From: Sulfurimonas sp.
GTDB taxonomy: Bacteria > Campylobacterota > Campylobacteria > Campylobacterales > Sulfurimonadaceae
Direction: 5' to 3'
Assembly: GCA_021157485.1 (NCBI GenBank)
Contig: JAGGWO010000047.1
Coordinates: forward strand, 1 to 13,016
DNA: 13,016 nucleotides
A program made the position numbers and the translations under genes. Shown piece after piece: positions 1 to 5,357 of the stretch (its first letter is position 1; every line of letters begins with the position of its first letter). The notes beneath the pieces are model-generated. The model saw only the letters and a list, made by a program, of their open reading frames with translations. It searched no databases and was not told where the DNA came from.

Positions 1-1208
1 ATAGCGAACTTCAAGGTGAAGCGAGTGAAAGAGGTTGTGAAAGACTTGAAGATATGACATACAAACACTTCCAAAAAGAGATGAATCAAATCAATAAAGC
101 CTACTATGAGATTATGACAGAGGGTGATAAAACTGGTCAACCTTTTACCTTTCCTATTCCTACTGTAAATATTACAGAAGACTTTGACTGGTATGGAGAA
201 AATACAGACCTTCTTTTTGAAAATACTGCAAAAATTGGTTCATCATATTTTCAGAACTTCATAGGGAGCCAATATAAACGCGATGAGAATGGAAAGCTCG
301 TAGAGAACGAAGAAGCTTATAAACCAGGGCACGTAAGAAGTATGTGTTGTAGATTGCAACTTGACTTACGTGAGCTTCTTAAACGCGGTGGCGGTCTTTT
401 TGGTAGTGCAGAAATGACAGGAAGTATAGGTGTAGTAACACTTAATATGGCAAGACTTGGGTATCTTTACAAAGGTGATAAAGAGGCTTTAGTGATTCGC
501 ATAGACCAACTTATGAACCATGCAAAATCAACTCTAGAGAAAAAAAGAATCTTTATTCAAGATATGTTTGAGAGAGGACTTTTCCCATATACTTCAAGAT
601 ATCTGCCTGGCTTCAATAATCACTTCTCAACTATCGGAATCAACGGAGTGAATGAGATGATATTAAACTTCACAGATGGCAGTGATGACATTAGTTCAGA
701 GTCAGGTATAGCATTTGCAACTGAGATTTTAAATCATATGAGAGATAGAATGGTAGAGTTTCAAGAAGAGAGTGGAAATCTTTATAATCTTGAAGCAACT
801 CCTGCTGAGGGAACTACATATAGATTTGCCAAAGAGGATAAGAAGAGATATGGAGATGAAATAATCCAAGCTGGTATGGGTGAAAACATATACTATACAA
901 ACTCTTCACAAATTCCTGTTGATTTAACAGACGATCCATTTGAAGCTCTTACACTTCAAGATGATCTTCAGACGAAATATACAGGTGGAACAGTACTTCA
1001 CCTATATATGCAAGAAAAAGTAAGTTCAACCGAGGCTTGTCGTAAGTTAGTGAAAAACGTTATCTCTAACTTTAGACTTCCATACATCACAGTGACACCT
1101 CTGTTTTCAGTATGTCCAAAACATGGATATATCTCTGGAGAACATGAGTTTTGTCCAAAATGTGATGAAGAGTTAGTAAATGAATTTAACGAGGAGCAAG
1201 TATCATGA
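1..1208 (+). CDS. nrdD: Anaerobic ribonucleoside-triphosphate reductase NrdD, catalytic chain (5' partial, lacks glycyl-radical domain)
   Basis: This is the C-terminal part of the class III reductase that makes dNTPs without oxygen. The frame (first full codon at base 3) is open to the window edge, so the gene begins upstream; the ATG at 54 is internal. NrdD features are a CCRL motif encoded at 345-356, whose cysteine probably corresponds to the thiyl-radical Cys, then GSIGVVTLNMARLGYL and FSTIGINGVNEM. Near the end a zinc site is visible as CPKH (from 1113) and CPKC (from 1152). In E. coli and T4 NrdD the same chain continues into the RVxGY glycyl-radical loop. Here it ends 13 residues after the CPKC cysteine pair, at a TGA overlapping the next ATG (ATGA, 1205-1208). 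The missing loop is encoded by the next ORF. Family assignment is firm; the functional pairing of the two chains is inferred. Confidence 0.93.
   Translation, partial: SELQGEASERGCERLEDMTYKHFQKEMNQINKAYYEIMTEGDKTGQPFTFPIPTVNITEDFDWYGENTDLLFENTAKIGSSYFQNFIGSQYKRDENGKLVENEEAYKPGHVRSMCCRLQLDLRELLKRGGGLFGSAEMTGSIGVVTLNMARLGYLYKGDKEALVIRIDQLMNHAKSTLEKKRIFIQDMFERGLFPYTSRYLPGFNNHFSTIGINGVNEMILNFTDGSDDISSESGIAFATEILNHMRDRMVEFQEESGNLYNLEATPAEGTTYRFAKEDKKRYGDEIIQAGMGENIYYTNSSQIPVDLTDDPFEALTLQDDLQTKYTGGTVLHLYMQEKVSSTEACRKLVKNVISNFRLPYITVTPLFSVCPKHGYISGEHEFCPKCDEELVNEFNEEQVS
1191..1196 (+). promoter_or_regulatory. Ribosome binding site for the glycyl-radical ORF
   Basis: GAGGAG lies 8 nt before the ATG at 1205, inside the last codons of the catalytic chain. 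It supports a real initiation event at 1205 and argues against the split being a sequencing frameshift. Confidence 0.75.
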
Positions 1209-1357
1209 GTAATAATGAGATATTAAAAGTATTGGAAGGCAAAAGACAAAAGTGTATAGTTTATACAAGAGTTATGGGTTATCACAGACCAGTGGAGAGT
1301 TTTAACATAGGAAAAACTGGTGAGCATAAACAGAGAGTTCAATTCGTTGAACGATAA
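1205..1357 (+). CDS. Stand-alone glycyl-radical domain of anaerobic ribonucleotide reductase (50 aa)
   Basis: A 50-residue ORF begins MSNNEILKVLEGK and contains YTRVMGYHRPV followed by FNIGKTGEHKQR. This matches the C-terminal glycyl-radical loop of NrdD (RVxGY, then an N-x-GK element); the radical glycine would be Gly25, codon 1277-1279. The ATG overlaps the stop of the catalytic chain (ATGA) and has a GAGGAG ribosome site, so coupled translation is likely. About 21 residues precede RVMGY and are not part of the usual loop; they may help the small chain dock on the catalytic chain. The radical would be installed by NrdG, encoded immediately downstream. YfiD/GrcA, a spare glycyl-radical chain for pyruvate formate-lyase, is the closest known analogy. 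A frameshift in a single-chain gene is the alternative, but I consider it less likely. Confidence 0.85.
   Translation: MSNNEILKVLEGKRQKCIVYTRVMGYHRPVESFNIGKTGEHKQRVQFVER
1309..1312 (+). promoter_or_regulatory. Ribosome binding site supporting the GTG start of nrdG
   Basis: AGGA lies 7 nt before GTG 1320, inside the glycyl-radical ORF. A TTG at 1347 is the only other plausible start before the conserved N-terminus and is less well placed. Confidence 0.5.
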
Positions 1358-2021
1358 AGTCATTTATGACATAACGAAGTTTACACATCTTGATTATCCT
1401 AATCATTTAGCTTGTATCATCTGGTTTAGTGGATGCAATATGCGTTGTGATTTTTGTTATAACAAGGATATTGTATTTGCTAAAGATGGACAGTATAGCT
1501 ACGCCGATATTTTAGAGTTTTTAAAAACAAGAGTCAATCTTTTGGATGCTGTTGTTCTCTCTGGCGGAGAAGCGACTTCACATGATTTAGTAGAGTTTTG
1601 TAAACAGATAAAAGAGCTGGGCTTTTTAATAAAACTGGACACTAATGGCACAAACTATAACTCTGTAAAAGAGTTACTAAAATTAAACCTACTTGACTAT
1701 GTGGCTCTTGATTATAAAGCACCCCAAGATAAATTTATGCAAATCACTCACTCAAATAGATATGATGAATTTTCTTCAACACTCAATCTCCTTATCCAGA
1801 CTGATATAGAGTTCGAAGTAAGAACAACCTTGCACAATGATCTTCTGAGTGTTGATGATATTAACGCCATCATAAATGACTTAATCTTTCGAGGCTACGA
1901 TAATAAATACTACATTCAAAACTTTTTACTTACTGAAGATAACATTGGCAACCTCACTCGTGCAGAAAAATCTTTTGATAAATCAAAGCTTTCAAAAGCA
2001 CTAAAAATCATCTGGAGATAG
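1320..2021 (+). CDS. nrdG: Anaerobic ribonucleotide reductase activating protein, radical SAM (NrdG2 type)
   Basis: This is a cytosolic radical SAM enzyme of 233 aa that uses a [4Fe-4S] cluster and S-adenosylmethionine to put the glycyl radical on NrdD. The cluster motif CNMRCDFC (Cys39, Cys43, Cys46) follows a FTHLDYPNHLACIIWFSG lead typical of the NrdG2 subfamily, and the SAM-contacting SGGE is at residues 81-84. It has no extra ferredoxin domain, and its length fits the family. I chose GTG 1320, which has an AGGA site 7 nt upstream; this gives a 38-nt out-of-frame overlap with the glycyl-radical ORF. If translation starts at TTG 1347 instead, the overlap shrinks to 11 nt. Position right behind both NrdD parts makes the substrate assignment strong. 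Confidence 0.92.
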   Translation: MSINREFNSLNDKVIYDITKFTHLDYPNHLACIIWFSGCNMRCDFCYNKDIVFAKDGQYSYADILEFLKTRVNLLDAVVLSGGEATSHDLVEFCKQIKELGFLIKLDTNGTNYNSVKELLKLNLLDYVALDYKAPQDKFMQITHSNRYDEFSSTLNLLIQTDIEFEVRTTLHNDLLSVDDINAIINDLIFRGYDNKYYIQNFLLTEDNIGNLTRAEKSFDKSKLSKALKIIWR

Positions 2022-2035
2022 AAATTTCGATTTCT
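2020..2035 (+). terminator. Possible weak hairpin at the end of the nrd operon
   Basis: AGAAAT-TTCG-ATTTCT forms a 6-bp stem with a stable-type TTCG tetraloop. It begins inside the nrdG stop codon. The stem is AT-rich and is not followed by a T run, so terminator function is doubtful. Confidence 0.3.
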
Positions 2036-2093
2036 TGATATATGTCATCTAATTGAGTTTTATTATCAGTTATACTTCGCTCAACTTAAATAA

Positions 2094-2106
2094 GACAAAA
2101 TTTGTC
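2094..2106. repeat. Perfect inverted repeat GACAAA-A-TTTGTC upstream of the secreted peptide gene
   Basis: Two 6-bp perfect arms flank one base, about 50 bp upstream of the ATG at 2154 in the 132-bp gap after nrdG. Size and symmetry fit a dimeric regulator site, but I recognise no known consensus. A weak TATACT at 2071-2076 is the only -10-like sequence nearby. Confidence 0.35.
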
Positions 2107-2121
2107 CGATTTAAAAATTTT

Positions 2122-2138
2122 AGAGCGTAATGCGTTCT
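2122..2138 (+). other. Leader hairpin just before the ribosome site of the secreted peptide gene
   Basis: AGAGCG and CGTTCT pair over six positions (one G-U) around the loop TAATG. The structure ends 4 nt before AAGGAAA (2143-2149), the ribosome site for ATG 2154. It could affect translation or simply be chance; no riboswitch family is recognisable. Confidence 0.25.
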
Positions 2139-2153
2139 TACCAAGGAAACAAA

Positions 2154-2294
2154 ATGAAAAAAATTATATTAACAGCGGTTTTATTAATGGGTGCTTTACA
2201 AGCAGATGTGGTTCACTACGATAAGAGAGATGTAAAAAAACCAGCTATGACTAAACCGAATCATCCATCAACTGGTCTTTATATAAAAAAATAA
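2154..2294 (+). CDS. Small secreted peptide, 46 aa, unknown function
   Basis: The ORF runs from ATG 2154, with a strong AAGGAAA ribosome site 4-10 nt upstream, to TAA 2292-2294. It starts with a classical Sec signal peptide (MKKIILTAVLLMGALQA, likely cleaved before Asp18). The predicted mature product is only 29 residues, DVVHYDKRDVKKPAM and so on, with six lysines, two histidines and no cysteine, ending Lys-Lys. No domain is recognised. It ends 7 nt before the start of a cytochrome c gene in the same direction, so the two are probably co-transcribed. It may be a periplasmic accessory peptide of that cytochrome, but this is inferred only from position. The signal peptide and ribosome site make it a credible gene despite its size. 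Confidence 0.7.
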   Translation: MKKIILTAVLLMGALQADVVHYDKRDVKKPAMTKPNHPSTGLYIKK

Positions 2295-2301
2295 TTGATA
2301 T

Positions 2302-2628
2302 ATGAAATTATTAACTTTTCTATTTTTAATTACCATTACTATACTAAACGCAGATATAGAAAATGGTAAAGATGTGTACGCCCAAAATTGTGCTTTCTGT
2401 CATAGAACAGATATGAAAGGCGGTATGGGTAAAGATTTCAATCTAGTATCTTACAGTAGAAGAAAAGAAAATATTGTAAAGTATGTTACAAACCCATCAA
2501 AGATGTTTCGAAAATTTGGCTACAGTGCAAACGCTATGCCTAAGTTGCCATTGAATGAGCAAGAGATTAAAGACGTCAGTGAATTTATAGACGCTTTACA
2601 ACCATTTAAAGAGTGGATGAAACAGTAG
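2302..2628 (+). CDS. Periplasmic monoheme class I-like cytochrome c
   Basis: This is a 108-aa secreted electron carrier. Residues 1-17 form a Sec signal peptide ending in NA before Asp18. The single heme site CAFCH is at residues 30-34, and Met79 in NAMPKLPL is the probable distal heme ligand, followed by the usual C-terminal helix (EQEIKDVSEFIDAL). The mature size of about 90 residues fits a small class I cytochrome. No clear ribosome site precedes ATG 2302, so it may depend on coupling to the peptide gene ending 7 nt earlier. Its last 23 nt overlap the 3' end of the oppositely oriented regulator gene. The electron partner cannot be told from sequence; a role in respiration or in heme-based reduction of small molecules is possible. 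Confidence 0.88.
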   Translation: MKLLTFLFLITITILNADIENGKDVYAQNCAFCHRTDMKGGMGKDFNLVSYSRRKENIVKYVTNPSKMFRKFGYSANAMPKLPLNEQEIKDVSEFIDALQPFKEWMKQ

Positions 2629-3298
2629 CTATCTGATAGCCTTGTCCTTTTAGGTTAAGAACTAAATCTTTTGAAGTTTTGCTTCTTAACCTTCTTATGA
2701 AAGTTCTGAGTCTTTCAGAGCTTACATCTTCATTTTCCCAAAGACTGTTTTTAATCATCTTTTCATCTACAATATTATCATTCTGTCGATTTTGCACAAG
2801 TAGTTGTATAAATTTATTCTCATTTTTTGACAAAGAAACATATCTGCCATTTTTATACAAATTTTTTGTAGTTAAGTTAAATGAAAATCCACTACAAAAT
2901 TCAATTGATCTACTTCCAATCTTCTTACCAACACTCTCTATGTAATCCAAAAGTTCATCCGGATCAAAGGGTTTGATAAAGTACTTTACAACACCAATAT
3001 CTATTGCATCAAGAAACTTATCACTCTCACTAAAAGCACTTAATATAATAATAGGAATATTCTCATCTACCTTTCGTATCTCTCTAGCCATCTCAAGTCC
3101 GGTTAAATTAGGCATCATAATATCTGTAATTATAATATCAGGAGTATTGCTCAAAAACTTCTCTAAACCCTCTTGTCCATCTTGGGCTAAAGTAAAACTA
3201 TGAAAACTATCTCCAATGGCATTTTTTAAAAGGGATGCCAGTTTATCTTCATCTTCAACAAGCAGAACTTTTAAGCCTTTTAAAATTTTGTTAGTCAC
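2606..3298 (-). CDS. OmpR-family response regulator
   Basis: This is a two-part transcription regulator. The receiver domain begins at KVLLVEDED and has the acidic pair, phospho-acceptor Asp in IITDIMMP (Asp59), Ser87 in LSAF and Lys109 in FIKPF, all needed for phosphorylation. The C-terminal half is a winged-helix DNA-binding domain (SLSKNENKFIQLL, then RLRTFIRRLRSK and KGQGYQI). I chose GTG 3298, which overlaps the kinase stop by 8 nt (GTGACTAA); a TTG at 3310 would add four residues. Residue numbers use the GTG start. It follows the kinase gene directly and is almost certainly its partner. Its target genes are unknown. The 3' end overlaps the cytochrome c gene tail to tail by 23 nt. Confidence 0.92.
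   Translation of the reverse strand: MTNKILKGLKVLLVEDEDKLASLLKNAIGDSFHSFTLAQDGQEGLEKFLSNTPDIIITDIMMPNLTGLEMAREIRKVDENIPIIILSAFSESDKFLDAIDIGVVKYFIKPFDPDELLDYIESVGKKIGSRSIEFCSGFSFNLTTKNLYKNGRYVSLSKNENKFIQLLVQNRQNDNIVDEKMIKNSLWENEDVSSERLRTFIRRLRSKTSKDLVLNLKGQGYQIATVSSTL
2628..2640. repeat. Inverted repeat at the convergent gene ends
   Basis: GCTATC-T-GATAGC has perfect 6-bp arms around one base. It begins in the cytochrome c stop codon and lies within the last codons of the regulator gene. It could fold as a 4-bp stem with a 5-nt loop in either transcript, but there is no clear T run, so it is at best a weak terminator. Confidence 0.25.
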
Positions 3299-4502
3299 TA
3301 CTATTCTCAATAGGGATTCTTATACTAAATGTAGTGATGTTCTTTTTTGACTTAACATCAAGTGAACCATGCATACCCTTCTCACAAATCATCTTTGACA
3401 TAAAAAGACCTAGACCTGTTCCTTGGCTTGTATGTTTAGTCGTAAAATATGGTTCAAAAACTTTATACGCATTCTTTTGCTTAATACCGCCAGCATTATC
3501 TTGCAGTTCTATGAGTGCATATCCATCTTCTTCTTTGACAGTTATATTTATCTCTCTTATTAAAATACTGTTTTGTACAAAAGCATCACTTGAGTTCTTA
3601 ATTAGGTTGATAATCACTTGAGTTAGTTCATTTGAAATTCCTAAAACTTTCATCTCAGGTAAGTCAGTTTTTATAGATATCATCTCAGTTGTGATAAGTT
3701 TTTCTAAAAGTCTTATAGCCTCACGTACGCTATCACTAACATTAAATGACTCTTTATCTTTGTCTGGCTTAAAAAAGTTTGTAAAATCATCTATAGTCTT
3801 AGACATATTTTGAATAATATTTTTACTCTCACCATATAACTTTTGAACCTCATCTTTATCGTCATTAAACGCAGCTTTTTTAATGCTAAAAACTGTTAAG
3901 TTCAACTCAGTGAGTGGCTGTCTCCATTGATGAGCAATATTTGCAAGCATCTCGCCAAGACTCGCTAATCGAGACTGCCAAAACATTACTTGACGTTTTT
4001 CCTCATTTTTTGCAATCTCTTTTTTTACTTTACTATGAAGGGTTGCGTTTAATTTTTCGAGTTCTTTCGTTTTTTCTTGAACTCTTTTTTCCAGAGTTGC
4101 ATTTAGTTCTTTAAGCTCTACCTCACGTCTAAGAAGTTCCTCTTTATAAAAAACTTCTCTTGTAACATCGTATCTAATAGCTACAAACTCTACTATGTTT
4201 TCATCTTTATCTAAAATAGGAATAATTGTAGTGTTTACATAAAAAACAGAACCATCTTTTGCTAAGTTTTTTGCTGTATTTTTATAGGTTTGTTTAGACT
4301 TTATTGTCTCCCATAAAAGTTTAAATGTTGATTCAGGGACGTCAGGATGTCGTATAATATTATGATTTTGACCAAGAAGCTCGCTCCTTGTGTAGCCAGA
4401 AATTTTACAAAACTCATCATTTACAAAAGTGATGATACCGGCAACATCTGTCTTAGAGATTATATTGCTTTTTTCAATTGCATCTTTGTACTGTTTTAAC
4501 AT
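3291..4502 (-). CDS. Soluble PAS-domain sensor histidine kinase
   Basis: A 403-aa kinase with no membrane segment, so cytosolic. An N-terminal PAS domain (about 8-115) closely resembles that of the aerotaxis receptor Aer: GYTRSELLGQNHNIIRHPDVP, with Arg51 and His52, and Asn79 in AKNLAKDG. In Aer these positions contact FAD, so redox sensing is possible; the Aer tryptophan after the helix appears to be Tyr73 here. A coiled coil (about 118-170) leads to the H-box LGEMLANIAHQWRQPL with phospho-acceptor His191. The ATPase domain has the N-box INLIKNSSDA (Asn303), G1 DNAGGI (335-340) and G2 GTGLGL (361-366). All catalytic motifs are intact. Its stop overlaps the regulator start, and it lies 23 nt after a zinc-ribbon gene. 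No good ribosome site precedes ATG 4502. Confidence 0.92.
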   Translation of the reverse strand: MLKQYKDAIEKSNIISKTDVAGIITFVNDEFCKISGYTRSELLGQNHNIIRHPDVPESTFKLLWETIKSKQTYKNTAKNLAKDGSVFYVNTTIIPILDKDENIVEFVAIRYDVTREVFYKEELLRREVELKELNATLEKRVQEKTKELEKLNATLHSKVKKEIAKNEEKRQVMFWQSRLASLGEMLANIAHQWRQPLTELNLTVFSIKKAAFNDDKDEVQKLYGESKNIIQNMSKTIDDFTNFFKPDKDKESFNVSDSVREAIRLLEKLITTEMISIKTDLPEMKVLGISNELTQVIINLIKNSSDAFVQNSILIREINITVKEEDGYALIELQDNAGGIKQKNAYKVFEPYFTTKHTSQGTGLGLFMSKMICEKGMHGSLDVKSKKNITTFSIRIPIENSSD

Positions 4503-4525
4503 AATCTATTTTATCTAAAAAGTGT

Positions 4526-4870
4526 TTAGTCCCAAATAACACTGACCCCATACTCTTGATTTAAGGCTATGTATTTGTTGTAGTAGACTTTCTTTCCGTA
4601 CTTTTTACTCAGTAGTTCAACTTCGATAGACTCATCTTCAAGTAGTCCCCTCACCTCTTTATATGAGAGCCATTTTCCATATCTTGCCAATGAGTTTTGC
4701 CATATTTTAAAGTCACACGTAGAGTTCTCGGTAAGTTCAAACATCTCACCATCTTCAGTTTTCCACGCTGCGTTTGAGCAGGCATAGAGTTTTACCTTTT
4801 TTCCACTTACTTCTTTATCTCGTACTTCTATTTGACCGTCGTCACAGTATGGGCATTTTCCTAAAATCAT
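4526..4870 (-). CDS. Zinc-ribbon protein resembling topoisomerase I C-terminal fingers
   Basis: A 114-aa cytosolic protein opening MILGKCPYCDDGQIEVRD, followed by YACSNAAWKT and later a Cys in TCDFKIWQNSLARYGKWLS. The CPxC, single Cys, then CDFKIW layout, followed by a helix ending in a KEVRGLLE-like segment, resembles the C4 zinc-finger repeats at the C-terminus of bacterial DNA topoisomerase I, here as a stand-alone protein. That family often binds single-stranded DNA, but no function can be assigned. The spacing between the second and third Cys groups is longer than usual. It heads the minus-strand cluster with the kinase and regulator, 23 nt before the kinase ATG, so it may share their transcript. 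The ribosome site is weak. Confidence 0.7.
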   Translation of the reverse strand: MILGKCPYCDDGQIEVRDKEVSGKKVKLYACSNAAWKTEDGEMFELTENSTCDFKIWQNSLARYGKWLSYKEVRGLLEDESIEVELLSKKYGKKVYYNKYIALNQEYGVSVIWD

Positions 4871-4941
4871 CGCTCTACTCTTTTTTATACAATAGTAATA
4901 TAAAACTCAATTTAATTCAAAAAGTATGACAAACTGCAATA

Positions 4942-5271
4942 TCAATCTGCATTAAAGATGCTTCTTGATTTTAAAAATATCACGAACATATATATACTGG
5001 CTATCCCTACTTCTGAGATTGCATTTTCCTCTTGATAGAGATTATAATCATAAAAGATAAAAAATATTATTGCGATTAAAGTAACTACTCCCATTATCAA
5101 TGAAACAAAATATAGCTCATCAGAATATATAAATATTGATACAAATACATACCCCAGTATTGCGGCAACTTCATGACCTGTCATATACCAGTATACTGAC
5201 GCTACAAAAAAGACTAATATATCCAAAAACATTATTTCGCCTGTGAACATCTGATTTTCGTGCTTAGCCAT
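4942..5271 (-). CDS. Small integral membrane protein, unknown function
   Basis: A 109-aa protein with three to four hydrophobic segments: about 14-31, 34-50, 52-74 and 86-101. It has short polar connectors (a DYNLYQEEN loop before the last segment) and no cofactor motif, enzyme motif or signal peptide. I recognise no family. ATG 5271 has a good AAAGGAT ribosome site a few bases upstream, and a TAAAAT -10-like box at 5303-5298. It stands alone: the next minus-strand gene begins 71 nt after its stop, and the radical SAM gene diverges from it. Confidence 0.7.
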   Translation of the reverse strand: MAKHENQMFTGEIMFLDILVFFVASVYWYMTGHEVAAILGYVFVSIFIYSDELYFVSLIMGVVTLIAIIFFIFYDYNLYQEENAISEVGIASIYMFVIFLKSRSIFNAD

Positions 5272-5297
5272 TGTGTATCCTTTTCATTTATATTACT

Positions 5298-5303
5298 ATT
5301 TTA
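5298..5303 (-). promoter_or_regulatory. -10 box for the small membrane protein gene
   Basis: On the minus strand the sequence reads GCTAAAATAG, with TAAAAT as the -10 box. The start site would be near 5291, leaving a leader of about 20 nt that contains the AAAGGAT ribosome site. It overlaps the 10-bp palindrome TTTAGCTAAA at 5300-5309. No -35 box is evident, which is usual for Campylobacterota sigma-70 promoters. Confidence 0.45.
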
Positions 5304-5344
5304 GCTAAATTCTTTAAGCAAAAGAAGAAAAATAATATTTTCGC

Positions 5345-5350
5345 TAAAAT
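5345..5350 (+). promoter_or_regulatory. -10 box giving a possibly leaderless radical SAM mRNA
   Basis: TAAAAT is separated from ATG 5358 by exactly 7 nt (TAAAATTCCACTTATG). A normal start site would fall on or one base before the ATG. No ribosome site is visible upstream, which agrees with a leaderless transcript. Confidence 0.45.
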
Positions 5351-5357
5351 TCCACTT

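Noticed and set aside
1191..1215. Sequencing frameshift or programmed -1 frameshift joining the NrdD parts
   Set aside because: There is no slippery heptamer or long homopolymer near the junction, and the small ORF has an ATG with a well-spaced GAGGAG site. Raw reads could still overturn this.
2035..2048. FNR-type box TTGAT-ATAT-GTCAT
   Set aside because: Only one half-site matches TTGAT-N4-ATCAA; the other half has two mismatches, and no clear promoter lies in register with it.
5271..5357. TTG start at 5271 for the SPL-like gene
   Set aside because: It would overlap the divergent gene's start codon, has no ribosome site, and adds a lysine-rich extension unlike the family. ATG 5358 starts the family-like region.
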